Positions 25,250-33,752 of a stretch of 64,000 nt of DNA are shown one piece after another (the stretch's first letter is position 1; each line of letters starts with the position of its first letter). Both the position numbers and the translations under genes were made by a program. Origin of the DNA: Ornatilinea apprima. Lineage in GTDB: Bacteria; Chloroflexota; Anaerolineae; Anaerolineales; Anaerolineaceae. The notes below the pieces were generated by a model. That model saw only the letters and a program-made list of their open reading frames with translations. It was not told where the DNA came from and ran no database searches. Location: NCBI RefSeq assembly GCF_001306115.1, contig NZ_LGCL01000015.1:248001-312000 (forward strand), in the 5' to 3' direction.

Positions 25250-26182
25250 ATGACCGACTCAACCATCCATTCCCGCCCATTTCAGGATGAGCAAGATTTC
25301 TGGCATATCCGCGAGCTGAGCATTCAATCGTACGCCTTCACTGGCCTCGGTTTTAACTGGGATTTCCGCCGCTGGGACGGATCGCGATTCCATAACCCCA
25401 CTGGTGAGCTTAACCCCAATTGGCCGAAAACCATCCAGTTATGGATCACTTCCGGCGATCACCTGGCCGGGGCGGCCAATCTGGATGGACCCGGCTGGTT
25501 CTCGCTGCAGATCAACCCGGTCTATCGCGCTGAAATTGAGGAATCCATGCTGGATTGGGTGGAAGAACATGGCCCCGCCCCGGACAATGAAACCGGCCAG
25601 CCCACCCTGCAAACCGAAGTGTTTGACCACGACTGCGTGCGCCGCCGCCTGCTCGAAGCGCGTGGATTCAAAATGCTGGACGACGGCGGGGTCATCCGCC
25701 GCATGTATCTGGTTGCCCCCTCCATTCCCGAAGCGCCGCTGGCTGAAGGTTATACCCTCGCCGAAGTCAACCCGCACGACCTGCACGATTGCCAGCGCAT
25801 GGCCGACCTGCTCAATGCCGCCTTTAACCGCACCAAACACAACGCGCTCGAGTTTCAGCAGTTTGGCCTGCACGCCCCCAGCTACCGGCAAGACCTGCAC
25901 CTGGTAGCCGTGGCCCCCGACGGCAGCTACGCCGCCCATGTGGCCGCCATTTTCGACAGCTACAATCACCGCGCCATCTACGAGCCCGTCTGCACCCATC
26001 CCGACCATCGCCGCAAGAACCTGGCGCAAAGCCTGATGTACGAGGCCATGCGCCGCGTGAAAGCCCTGGGAGCCATTCAAATCACCGTCGACACCGGCGA
26101 TATGATCCCCGCTAATAAGCTATATGACTCAATGGGCTTCACCGAAGCCTACAAAAGCCACGTCTGGAAAAAGACTTACTGA
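25250..26182 (+). CDS. GNAT-family acetyltransferase
   Basis: A 310-residue protein whose last 150 residues form a GNAT acyl-CoA-dependent acetyltransferase domain. The acetyl-CoA loop is VCTHPDHRRKNLAQSLMYE near residue 245, then KALGAIQITVDTGDM and NKLYDSMGFTE, the classic end of the fold. The first half also resembles a weak GNAT-like domain, so it may be a tandem type with one active half. The substrate is unknown. AATCGAGGTGC precedes the ATG. Its end overlaps the convergent HAD gene by 7 bases. Confidence 0.88.
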   Translation: MTDSTIHSRPFQDEQDFWHIRELSIQSYAFTGLGFNWDFRRWDGSRFHNPTGELNPNWPKTIQLWITSGDHLAGAANLDGPGWFSLQINPVYRAEIEESMLDWVEEHGPAPDNETGQPTLQTEVFDHDCVRRRLLEARGFKMLDDGGVIRRMYLVAPSIPEAPLAEGYTLAEVNPHDLHDCQRMADLLNAAFNRTKHNALEFQQFGLHAPSYRQDLHLVAVAPDGSYAAHVAAIFDSYNHRAIYEPVCTHPDHRRKNLAQSLMYEAMRRVKALGAIQITVDTGDMIPANKLYDSMGFTEAYKSHVWKKTY

Positions 26183-26982
26183 TCCTCCCAGCGCGCCATC
26201 AATTCCGGCAGATCCCTCACAATCATGTCAGGGTGGATATTGTGTTGCTGCGCACTGTCGCGGTTATCCACTCCCGTCTCCACCAGGATCGAGGCCATGC
26301 CAATCCGCTTCGCGCCCGCGATATCCGTGTCCAGGCGGTCACCCAGCATGGCCGTCTCGCGCGCCTCCAGCCCCAGCCGCTGCAACGCCGCTTCAAAGAG
26401 ATGTTTCTCCGGCTTGCCAATCACCCGCGCTTCCACGCCGGTGGCCGCCTTCAGCGCCGCCAGGGTGGTGCCTACCTCCGGCAGCAGCCCCTCATCCGAG
26501 GGGTAGAGCACATCCGGGTTGGTGCCTAAAAAGACAGCCCCATTCTGGATATGCAGGCAGGCGTATTTGAGGTGATCATAGGTAAAGTGCGGGTCTCCGC
26601 CCACCACCGCCACGTCCGCCGCTGCTTCCATCCCCTCCAGCACCTCAAAGCCGGCCTGCCGCACCGCCTGCCGCAGCCCCTCCCGGCCAATCACATACGC
26701 TTTTCCGCCTTGCGGAAAGTGCCGCTCTAGATAATACCGCATCGCCGCGCTGCTGGTGAGAATCTCCGCCTCCGAGATCGGCGCGCCCAATTGCTCAAAG
26801 AAGCGCTGGTACTGCTCGGCGGTCACCACTGAGTTGTTGGTCGCGATGCAAAACTTCACGCCCTTGCTGCGCAAAAACGGAAAGAACAGCTCAACGCCGG
26901 GCAGTGCCGCTTTGCTGCGCAGCAGCGTTCCATCCACATCGATCAACAACCCTTTTACATGGGAAAGCTTCATCCACGTCAC
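26176..26982 (-). CDS. HAD-superfamily hydrolase, NagD/PGP-like
   Basis: A 268-residue sugar-phosphate-type phosphatase of the HAD IIA class. The nucleophile motif is LLIDVDGTLL near residue 13, motif II is CIATNNS near residue 44, and the metal-binding end is MLGDRLDTDIAGA near residue 218. The large cap between motifs II and III fits the NagD/4-nitrophenylphosphatase group. A likely substrate is a small phosphate such as phosphoglycolate or a sugar phosphate (family inference). Confidence 0.92.
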   Translation of the reverse strand: MTWMKLSHVKGLLIDVDGTLLRSKAALPGVELFFPFLRSKGVKFCIATNNSVVTAEQYQRFFEQLGAPISEAEILTSSAAMRYYLERHFPQGGKAYVIGREGLRQAVRQAGFEVLEGMEAAADVAVVGGDPHFTYDHLKYACLHIQNGAVFLGTNPDVLYPSDEGLLPEVGTTLAALKAATGVEARVIGKPEKHLFEAALQRLGLEARETAMLGDRLDTDIAGAKRIGMASILVETGVDNRDSAQQHNIHPDMIVRDLPELMARWEDQ

Positions 26983-27089
26983 CTGTTTTCATTAAAGTTG
27001 GCTCTATTGTATCCCAAACCACCCTGGCTGGCACGCAAGCCCTCTGCCTTCTTCACTGCCCGTGAAGCGATAGGGGCTACCAAACACTA

Positions 27090-27107
27090 GCGCGCCTTTC
27101 GGCGCGC
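27090..27107. terminator. GC-rich hairpin between fbp and HAD genes
   Basis: A 7-bp perfect stem GCGCGCC/GGCGCGC with a four-base loop (GAAA on the minus strand). It lies about 30 bases after the fbp stop and before the HAD start. No U tract is present, so termination is only plausible. Confidence 0.5.
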
Positions 27108-27135
27108 CAAATATTTGCATTCCTGCTCACCCAAA

Positions 27136-28188
27136 TTATTCGACCGGCGGCGGGCATTCCTCGCCCTTATCATACTTGGCGATGTACGCCTCCGCTGCCC
27201 GCACCAGGCTGCTGCTGCCCACAAACAGCGGTGTGCGCTGGTGCAGCTGCTGCGGTCGGATATCCAGAATCGCCTGGCAGCCATCCGAAGCATACCCCCC
27301 CGCCTGCTCAGCGATATACGCCAGCGGTATCGCCTCATAGGTCAGGCGCAGCTTGCCCTGCGGCTTGCCCTTATCTCCCGGGTAATAGAAAATGCCACCC
27401 GCCAGCAGCGTGCGGTGAAAATCCACCACCAGCGCGCCCACATAGCGCATGGAAAGCGGCTTGGCCTTGCCGTTGCCGCCGTGCAGCGCCTTGGTGAACT
27501 CGCGCACGCCCTTGCTCCACTTTTCCTGGTTGCCGGTGTTGGTGCTGTAATACACCGGTTCGGGTGGAATGCGAATGTTTTCATGCGTCAGTAAAAATTC
27601 GCCAATCGAAGGGTCGAGCGTGAAGCCGTGCACGCCGTGACCGGTGGTGTACACGAACATGGTGCTCACACCGTACACGATGTATCCGGCGGCCACCAGG
27701 TTACGTCCGGTTTGCAGGCAGTCATCCACCGTTCCCGGCCCTTCACTGGTAACGCGGTTGTAAATGGCGAAAATGGTGCCCACACCCGCGTCATAATCAA
27801 TGTTGGAAGAGCCATCCAGCGGATCAAACATCAGAATATATTTCCCCGGCGTCGTCTGCTCCGGCACGGGGATGATCTCCTCGTGCTCTTCCGAGGCCAG
27901 CACCGCCACCCGCCCGGTGGTGGCCGTCATGTGATAGATAATGTCATCCGCCAGGCGGTCCAGCTTCATCACCTGCTCGCCCTGCACATTCACATCCCCC
28001 GTCTTTCCCAAGACTTGAGCCAGCCCAGCCAGCGACATCTGCGAGGCGATCATTTTCCCAGCCAGGGCAATATCATACAGCAAATTGGTCAGCACACCCG
28101 TGGCCTGCGGGTAGTACTTCTGGGTTTCCAGAATGTGCCTCTCAATCGTTACTACCCGCCCAGATTTGGAAGGCAGAATCAGCGTCAT
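27136..28188 (-). CDS. fbp: Fructose-1,6-bisphosphatase, class I
   Basis: A 350-residue gluconeogenic phosphatase that hydrolyses fructose 1,6-bisphosphate to fructose 6-phosphate. The metal-binding motif [10 protein letters not shown] near residue 115 and [10 protein letters not shown] near residue 90 are diagnostic of class I. Further signatures are [21 protein letters not shown] and the active-site Lys region in [16 protein letters not shown]. The ATG at 28188 is preceded by AAAGGAGA; the frame is open six codons further. With pgi nearby the region serves central carbon metabolism. Confidence 0.97.
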   Translation of the reverse strand: MTLILPSKSGRVVTIERHILETQKYYPQATGVLTNLLYDIALAGKMIASQMSLAGLAQVLGKTGDVNVQGEQVMKLDRLADDIIYHMTATTGRVAVLASEEHEEIIPVPEQTTPGKYILMFDPLDGSSNIDYDAGVGTIFAIYNRVTSEGPGTVDDCLQTGRNLVAAGYIVYGVSTMFVYTTGHGVHGFTLDPSIGEFLLTHENIRIPPEPVYYSTNTGNQEKWSKGVREFTKALHGGNGKAKPLSMRYVGALVVDFHRTLLAGGIFYYPGDKGKPQGKLRLTYEAIPLAYIAEQAGGYASDGCQAILDIRPQQLHQRTPLFVGSSSLVRAAEAYIAKYDKGEECPPPVE

Positions 28189-28290
28189 GATCTCTCCTTT
28201 AATCAATAAATTGGTTTATTTACCCCAATATCATTATAGAGAGGTCATCCCGCGGATGCAAACCCTCAATCCCCGCGAGGCTGCTTCGTC

Positions 28291-28722
28291 CTAAAACCCC
28301 TGTTCCGCCAGCCACGCGCTTACTTTCGCTTCGATCTGGTCGCGAGCCTGACGGAAGGCTGCCAGCCTTTCTTCCTCTGAACCTTCCACCGCGGCCGGAT
28401 CCGCGAAACTCCAATGAAAGCGCGTCTGCACACCCGGCCAGGTGGAAGGGCAATTTTTATCCGCGTGATCGCAAACCGTGATCAAATAATGAAAGAACTC
28501 TTTCCCCAGATACTCGCTAACGCCTTTTGAATACTGGCCGGTCAGATCGTAACCGGCTTCTTCCATCACCCGCACCGTCAGGGGATGGATGCCCTTTGGC
28601 TCCAGCCCCGCGCTGCGCGCCTCAAAAAAGCCGCCGCCCTTCTTCCGCAGAATCGCCTCCGCCATCTGACTGCGCGCCGAATTGCCCGTGCATAAGAAAA
28701 GCACCCGTTTCTGATCTTCCAT
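28291..28722 (-). CDS. arsC: Arsenate reductase / low-MW phosphatase family (thioredoxin-type ArsC)
   Basis: A 143-residue protein of the low-molecular-weight phosphatase fold. The phosphate loop is CTGNSARSQMAEA near residue 11. The resolving-cysteine segment VCDHADKNCP near residue 85 has the spacing used by thioredoxin-coupled arsenate reductases, so reduction of arsenate to arsenite is more likely than phosphatase action. No arsenite pump or ArsR regulator gene is beside it. AGAGGTGTGAG precedes the ATG. Confidence 0.88.
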   Translation of the reverse strand: MEDQKRVLFLCTGNSARSQMAEAILRKKGGGFFEARSAGLEPKGIHPLTVRVMEEAGYDLTGQYSKGVSEYLGKEFFHYLITVCDHADKNCPSTWPGVQTRFHWSFADPAAVEGSEEERLAAFRQARDQIEAKVSAWLAEQGF

Positions 28723-28842
28723 CTCACACCTCTTCTCGTCTTGAAGTTCAGTCTATTTGGACATTATTTATGGTAACAAAGATCCTGTTGAGAAGAAATT
28801 AAGGCGGGTAATGCTTTTGTTAAGCACCAATTAACAAGAACC

Positions 28843-28871
28843 GCGCCTCACACAGGATCAGTGTGAGGCGC
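28843..28871 (-). terminator. Hairpin ending the AOR-Hdr-Flx operon
   Basis: A perfect 11-bp stem GCGCCTCACAC/GTGTGAGGCGC with a 7-base loop, 36 bases past the last gene of the operon. No U run follows on either strand. It is the only strong structure there and is taken as the operon end. Confidence 0.55.
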
Positions 28872-28907
28872 TTCAGCAGCGTTCCCTGAGACGTTCTTTC
28901 AAACTAT

Positions 28908-29882
28908 CTAATGCTTTGCTCGTTCCAGCATGGCCTTTCCCCCGGCCAGCGCTTTCAACAGGTCGCGGCGGCGAAGGGCGCGGGTGCGGTCAATCTCAAC
29001 CGCCCCGGCTTTATCATCCGCCATATCCAATAAGGCTGCGCGCCACGCGCCGCTGTCCACCGGCGAGTGCTTCACCCGCCAGCGCTCCACCCAGATCGGC
29101 AAATCGTGCGCGTTCATCACCCGCTCGCGCTCACGCTTGACTTCTATCTCCTTCACCTCAAAGGTGGTGGTGTACTTCTCTACTTCGGGCTTCACCGGGC
29201 AGATCTGCATACACGCCCCGCATTTGATGCAGTAATAATCCGCCAGGGTCAATTCACCATCGTCATCGATATGCAGAGCGCGTGTGGGGCAGATATCGGC
29301 ACAGGCCAGGCAGCCTTCCACGCATTTATCGCGCTGCAAGCGCACCAGGCCTTCCCACGGCTGCACCACCTGAAACGCGCCGCTGCTTGCCACTTCACAC
29401 TGCCGGCAGCGGATGCAGTGCGCGTCATCCACTTCCATCGTGTCTGCTTCTGCGTTATACGAGATCACATGTGTAGGGCAGTTATTGACCACAAAATCCT
29501 TCAACCCAAAATCAAACAGCTCGCGCTCAAAAACGGTCGATTCGATCAGCTTGGGGAAGGCTTCATAATCGATAATCGGGATTTCCGGCTCACCGTTGAT
29601 GGTCATGCTGATCGCCTGGGTGGGGCACATCACCGCGCACATGCCACAGAAGATGCACGCCTCCGCGTCAATATCCACCCCGGCGCGTTTCACCATGCGG
29701 CCGCCTTCCAGCTCGGCGGGAATATGCTTCACGGCGTCTTTGGGGCAAACCGCCGGACCAATCTGGCAGCCCACGCAGCGATCCAAATCCCACACCATTT
29801 TGTAATGGCGGGTCACCATCGGGCGCTCTAACACAATCTCAGCGGATGTGGTTTGTTTCTTTGTCAGTCCTCTTGCAGACAT
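28908..29882 (-). CDS. Polyferredoxin, multiple [4Fe-4S] clusters
   Basis: A 324-residue soluble protein rich in 4Fe-4S motifs: CVGCQIGPAVCP near residue 36, CIFCGMCAVMCP near residue 75, CIRCRQCEVASSG near residue 157 (a partial motif), CVEGCLACADICP near residue 187 and CIKCGACMQICP near residue 220. The C-terminal 90 residues are charged and lack cysteines. It would act as an electron wire linking the neighbouring oxidoreductase subunits. It is the last gene of the AOR-Hdr-Flx operon, 12 bases after the flavin subunit. Confidence 0.87.
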   Translation of the reverse strand: MSARGLTKKQTTSAEIVLERPMVTRHYKMVWDLDRCVGCQIGPAVCPKDAVKHIPAELEGGRMVKRAGVDIDAEACIFCGMCAVMCPTQAISMTINGEPEIPIIDYEAFPKLIESTVFERELFDFGLKDFVVNNCPTHVISYNAEADTMEVDDAHCIRCRQCEVASSGAFQVVQPWEGLVRLQRDKCVEGCLACADICPTRALHIDDDGELTLADYYCIKCGACMQICPVKPEVEKYTTTFEVKEIEVKRERERVMNAHDLPIWVERWRVKHSPVDSGAWRAALLDMADDKAGAVEIDRTRALRRRDLLKALAGGKAMLERAKH

Positions 29883-29894
29883 TCCGCGCTCCTT

Positions 29895-30752
29895 TTATAA
29901 ATCGGCAGGCAAAGCCTGCAGCTCGGCCAGTGAGAACACCGGTCCATCTTTACAGATGTACTCCGGGCCAATATTGCAGCGCCCGCACTTGCCCACCCCG
30001 CATTTCATGCGTTTCTCTAACGATGTGAAGATCGTCTCCGGTGCGAAGCCCAAATCGGTGAGCACCGGCAGGGTATATTTGGTCATGATTGGCGGGCCGC
30101 ACACCACCGCCACGGCGTTGTCTGGTGACGGGGCCACTTCCTTCACCACATCCGGCACATAGCCGATATGGTGCATCCAGCCCTCTTCCGGCACGTCCAC
30201 CGCCTGGTGAATCTCCAGGTCGTCGCGCCCATACCACGATTGGATGTCGCTCTTGTACATGCACAAGCCCGAATTGCGCGCCCCATAGATCACGCACAGC
30301 TCGTTAAATCCGCCGCGGTGATCGGGGTGCTGAATGTGCTTGGTCAATGCGTACAGCGTGCTGAAAGCGCAGCCACCGCCGATGATCACCAGGTTTTTAC
30401 CGCCCCAATCGTCCAGCGGAAAACCGTTGCCCAGCGGACCGCGCATGCCAATCGGGTCGCCGGCCTTCATTCGGTGAATGGCCTGGGTAAAAGTGCCCAT
30501 CTTTTGCACCGTAAAGCGCACAAAATCACCTTCCCAGGCCGCCGAGGCAATTCCAAAGGGCGCTTCGCCCTTGCCAAAAATGGAAAGCTGGCAAAATTGG
30601 CCGGGGTTATAGTGCGCGAAGAACTGCTTGCAGTCTGCATCCCGCTCAAACACCAGCTCAAAGGTCTTCAGCGAGCGGTCATTCGATTCGTAATAAGCCC
30701 GCGCGATGCGCATCGGCATCGGCTCGTAAGGATTGTTGCCGTTATTATGCAT
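29895..30752 (-). CDS. FAD/NAD(P)-binding subunit, FlxA / sulfhydrogenase gamma-like
   Basis: A 285-residue flavoprotein of the ferredoxin-NADP reductase fold, related to FlxA, sulfhydrogenase gamma (HydG) and AsrB. It has the FAD region FCQLSIFGKGEAPFGIAS near residue 50, MRGPLGNGFPLD near residue 98, and a NAD(P) binding loop NLVIIGGGCAFSTLY near residue 115. A C-terminal [2Fe-2S]-like cysteine set CGVGKCGRCNIG near residue 250 completes it. It should be the NAD(P)H site of the predicted complex. The start directly abuts the stop of the next upstream gene. Confidence 0.9.
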   Translation of the reverse strand: MHNNGNNPYEPMPMRIARAYYESNDRSLKTFELVFERDADCKQFFAHYNPGQFCQLSIFGKGEAPFGIASAAWEGDFVRFTVQKMGTFTQAIHRMKAGDPIGMRGPLGNGFPLDDWGGKNLVIIGGGCAFSTLYALTKHIQHPDHRGGFNELCVIYGARNSGLCMYKSDIQSWYGRDDLEIHQAVDVPEEGWMHHIGYVPDVVKEVAPSPDNAVAVVCGPPIMTKYTLPVLTDLGFAPETIFTSLEKRMKCGVGKCGRCNIGPEYICKDGPVFSLAELQALPADL

Positions 30753-31757
30753 CTACGCCTCCTCCCACGCCTGCGCGCGGCGGATCATATCGCGGATATC
30801 CAGCCCCACCGGGCAGTAGCGCACGCAGCGCCCGCAGCCGGTGCAGCCAATCTGGTCAATATGGTCCAACCAGTAAGCGTACTTGTGCATCAGGCGCTGC
30901 CGGGTGCGTTCGCGGCGTGACGGTCTCGGGTTGTGCCCCGACGCTTCCAGCGAATAAACGCTGAACATGCAGGTATCCCAGTTGCGCACGCGCTCGCCGC
31001 GTTGGGTTTCATCCACAATGTCAAAGCAGAAGCAGGTCGGGCACAGATAGGTGCACACCCCACACCCCAGGCAAGACTGCTGCACCTGCTGCCAATACTC
31101 GCTCTCAAACAACCCGTACAGCTTGTCGCGAATGCTTTTCACCTCAAAGGCCGGTTTCATTTCCGCGGCGGCGCGGCTTTGCACTTCTTCCACGCGCTTC
31201 TGCGTCTCTGCCGGCAGCGGCTGCAAAGATTGCACCAGCTTCTGCCCTTTTTCGGTCAGTGCTTCCAGGGCATACACCCCATCCACCGGTGTTACCAGCA
31301 CATCCAGCCCGCTGCGATCAAACGGCCCCGAACCAACCGTGGTGCAGAAGCACGACTCGCACGGCTGATCGCAGCCCATGCCCACCAGCGTGGAGGCTTC
31401 GCGGCGCGCCTTCCAATAGGGGTCCTGGCTGCCTTCTTCCTCAAAAACCGTATCCAGCAGGGTCAGGGCACGGGCGTCGCAGGGGCGCGCGCCAAAAATC
31501 ACCCGCGGGCCTTTCTGTGGCACGGCCGGCACATATTCCCCATTCTGATAGCGGAACAGCACCTCTGACTGCGGCAGAAACAGCGATTTAAGTGGGTAAC
31601 GGGTGTTGTGGGCCTGTTCCAGGTCCATCTCACTCACGTCCGCGATCACTTCAAAGGCAGTGAAGTTTTCCTTTTTGACCGGGGCCAGCACCTGCGCGGA
31701 CTGCGCCCACTGCTGAAGGAGGGCTGGCAGGTCTTTTTTCGCGATTTGAACGTTCAT
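30753..31757 (-). CDS. Fe-S subunit, FlxB / sulfhydrogenase beta (AsrA)-like
   Basis: A 334-residue iron-sulfur protein of the HydB/AsrA/FlxB type, usually the partner of the FAD/NAD subunit encoded next. The C-terminal half has two 4Fe-4S motifs, CLGCGVCTYLCPTCFCFD near residue 227 and CTGCGRCVRYCP near residue 310. The N-terminal half carries FGARPCDARALTLLDTVF near residue 90, typical of the family, and GCDQPCESCFCTT near residue 133. It passes electrons between the flavin subunit and the Hdr part. It sits 11 bases after the preceding gene. Confidence 0.9.
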   Translation of the reverse strand: MNVQIAKKDLPALLQQWAQSAQVLAPVKKENFTAFEVIADVSEMDLEQAHNTRYPLKSLFLPQSEVLFRYQNGEYVPAVPQKGPRVIFGARPCDARALTLLDTVFEEEGSQDPYWKARREASTLVGMGCDQPCESCFCTTVGSGPFDRSGLDVLVTPVDGVYALEALTEKGQKLVQSLQPLPAETQKRVEEVQSRAAAEMKPAFEVKSIRDKLYGLFESEYWQQVQQSCLGCGVCTYLCPTCFCFDIVDETQRGERVRNWDTCMFSVYSLEASGHNPRPSRRERTRQRLMHKYAYWLDHIDQIGCTGCGRCVRYCPVGLDIRDMIRRAQAWEEA

Positions 31758-31768
31758 TTCCCTGCCTC

Positions 31769-32722
31769 CTAGCTCATAAACCGGTCTTTATCGTCCAGGC
31801 TGAATGCGGCAAACGGCGGCTGGCGGGTATCATCCATCCCCGGCTCAAAGCCGTACAGCGCGCGCATATCCTCATTCAGCTTGTCGGTCAGATAGGTCAT
31901 CTTAATATCCATCGGGCAGGCGCGCTCACAGGCGCCGCAGCTCACGCAGCGGCCCGCCTGGTGAAAGGCGCGCACCAGATGCCAGGCCTGCGTTCCCGAA
32001 GCGGCCGTGGTGCTTTCCGCCCAGCGCGGTGCGGTGTGATCCACAAAACACTCCGCGCAGTAGCACATTGGGCAGGCTTCACGACAGGCATAACAGCGAA
32101 TACAGCGCTCAGCCTCATGGGTGAAGAAAGCATAGCGCTCTGCCCCGCTCAAGGCCTCAAAGGCGTCAATTGGCTGCCGTGCCCGCGCCGGGTCTCCCTC
32201 TGACAGCGGCTCGCCCAGCATCACGTCCGCGTTGACCGGGTTGGGGTGAAGGCAGCGCGCGCAGGAATCGTGCAGCAGCTCCTCGCGGGGTAAAGAGACC
32301 TCTCCCTGGCGGGTCATCACACGCACAACACCATCATCTTCTTGCGCCGAGAGGATATTCTCACCCGCCCGCAGTTCCACTTTGCGCCAGTCCACAATTC
32401 CCTGGCAGGGCACACCAATCAGATACAGGCTCTCGCGGCTGCGCTGATGTTCCACCAGCAGGGCGTGCGCCGCCCGGCTCTCACAGCCGCGCGCCACCAG
32501 GCCGATGCGGGTGGTTTTGGGGTAACGGTTCAAAAAAGTGGCCAGATTGTTCTGACAGAAACCGTTGAAAACCAGTTTTTCTGCCTCATCCGCCCGCCGA
32601 ATAAAGGCCGGCTGCGGCTTGAGGGGTGTTGATTCGCTTTCAAAGCCAATCACCACATCCACAATCTTTTCCGCCAGCAGGCGGGCGGCTTCTTGCCGGA
32701 TGGCGTCTTGCAGGTTGCTCAT
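31769..32722 (-). CDS. 4Fe-4S dicluster subunit, FlxC-like
   Basis: A 317-residue protein with a C-terminal ferredoxin part: CIRCYACREACPMCYCAECF near residue 207, followed by CVSCGACERACPMDIKMTY near residue 258. The N-terminal 150 residues have IGLVARGCESRAAHALL and LIGVPCQGI, resembling the F420-hydrogenase beta / FlxC type. It overlaps the MvhD-like gene by 4 bases (ATGA). I place it as FlxC by gene order and cysteine layout; sequence alone gives only a Fe-S electron carrier. Confidence 0.82.
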   Translation of the reverse strand: MSNLQDAIRQEAARLLAEKIVDVVIGFESESTPLKPQPAFIRRADEAEKLVFNGFCQNNLATFLNRYPKTTRIGLVARGCESRAAHALLVEHQRSRESLYLIGVPCQGIVDWRKVELRAGENILSAQEDDGVVRVMTRQGEVSLPREELLHDSCARCLHPNPVNADVMLGEPLSEGDPARARQPIDAFEALSGAERYAFFTHEAERCIRCYACREACPMCYCAECFVDHTAPRWAESTTAASGTQAWHLVRAFHQAGRCVSCGACERACPMDIKMTYLTDKLNEDMRALYGFEPGMDDTRQPPFAAFSLDDKDRFMS

Positions 32723-33162
32723 GCCAGCCCTCCTTCTTTCAGCGGCGCGCGGGTCTTCATGCGCTCAGACGGGCCCATTTCCACCAATCGTGCTTCCATA
32801 TCGGCCAGCTCTTGTTGAATGCGCCCGCGTTCCTGCACATCCAGCCAGGCAAAATGCACGCGCCCTTCTTCCAACCCTGCGTATTCCAAAAAATTCGCGA
32901 ACTCGTCCAACTGCCGGCGCGCGCCCAGATTGCCCTCTTTGAAATGGCACATCTCGGGTTTACAGCCGCTCACCAAAACACCATCGGCGCCGCCTTGCAG
33001 CGCGTTCAGAATATACAGTGGGCTGATGCGCCCGGTGCAGGGCACTTTTACCAGGCGCACATTGCGGGGGCGCTGGGTATCCACCCATTTCTGGTCTGCC
33101 TCCGAGAAAAGGCACCACTGGCATTGAAACAAAACAATGCGCGGTTTCCAGGTTGAGGTCAT
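32719..33162 (-). CDS. mvhD: Hydrogenase iron-sulfur subunit MvhD/FlxD-like
   Basis: A 147-residue [2Fe-2S] protein of the MvhD/VhuD/FlxD family, which delivers electrons to HdrA. The cysteines lie in FQCQWCLFSEAD near residue 12, KVPCTGR near residue 40, and SGCKPEMCHF near residue 65. The ATG at 33162 overlaps the HdrC stop (ATGA) and is preferred to the in-frame upstream start. In some organisms this protein carries selenocysteine; here all positions are Cys. A second MvhD domain is fused to HdrA in the same operon. Confidence 0.92.
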   Translation of the reverse strand: MTSTWKPRIVLFQCQWCLFSEADQKWVDTQRPRNVRLVKVPCTGRISPLYILNALQGGADGVLVSGCKPEMCHFKEGNLGARRQLDEFANFLEYAGLEEGRVHFAWLDVQERGRIQQELADMEARLVEMGPSERMKTRAPLKEGGLA

Positions 33163-33752
33163 GGCGTCACCTCCGCGGTGGGATTTAACCAGCGCCACAA
33201 ACCGGTCATCAAGGCGTCATCCGAAAAGTCTTCTTCGATGCCTATGGAAGTCGAGCGGCAAACCGCACCGCAAAGCCCGCAGGCCATGCATTTACCCGCG
33301 TCCACCTGCGCCACCGTGATCATGCCGCGGTTGGGCACTTTTTTCTCTGCCAGTTGAATGGCCTCATAGGGGCAGGCTTCTGCGCACAAACCGCAAGCCA
33401 CACAGGTCTGCTCATTCACTCTGGCTGTTTTCACCGGCGAGGTCTTTCCGCTCTGTTTAGCCAGCTCGCGCACCGCCAGAATAACCCCCGAAATATGGAT
33501 CTTCTGCGGGCAAGCCGGGTAGCACAAATCACAAGCCGTGCACAACCAGGTGGTTACATCGCTGAACGCATCTTTGTCCAAACCCAATACCGCCTTGCGG
33601 ATCAACCGCCGCGGATTGTAATTGGGGTCAGACTTTTGCTGCACCATGCACTTGCTCACGCAGGTTCCGCAGGAGTAGCACATCTCCAGATATTCACCGC
33701 CGGGGATGGAGCGCACATGGTCGGCAAAGGATTCCTTTACGGCATGGCTCAC
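33159..33752 (-). CDS. hdrC: Heterodisulfide reductase subunit C-like, with extra ferredoxin domain
   Basis: A 197-residue iron-sulfur protein. Its first 100 residues match HdrC: CYSCGTCVSKCMV near residue 21 and CTACDLCYPACP near residue 69. The second half adds two more 4Fe-4S motifs, CVACGLCAEACP near residue 115 and CMACGLCGAVC near residue 149, not found in short HdrC. In methanogens HdrC works with HdrB, the CCG-domain subunit; no HdrB or CCG-domain gene is found anywhere in this operon. Its ATG overlaps the HdrA stop. Confidence 0.9.
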   Translation of the reverse strand: MSHAVKESFADHVRSIPGGEYLEMCYSCGTCVSKCMVQQKSDPNYNPRRLIRKAVLGLDKDAFSDVTTWLCTACDLCYPACPQKIHISGVILAVRELAKQSGKTSPVKTARVNEQTCVACGLCAEACPYEAIQLAEKKVPNRGMITVAQVDAGKCMACGLCGAVCRSTSIGIEEDFSDDALMTGLWRWLNPTAEVTP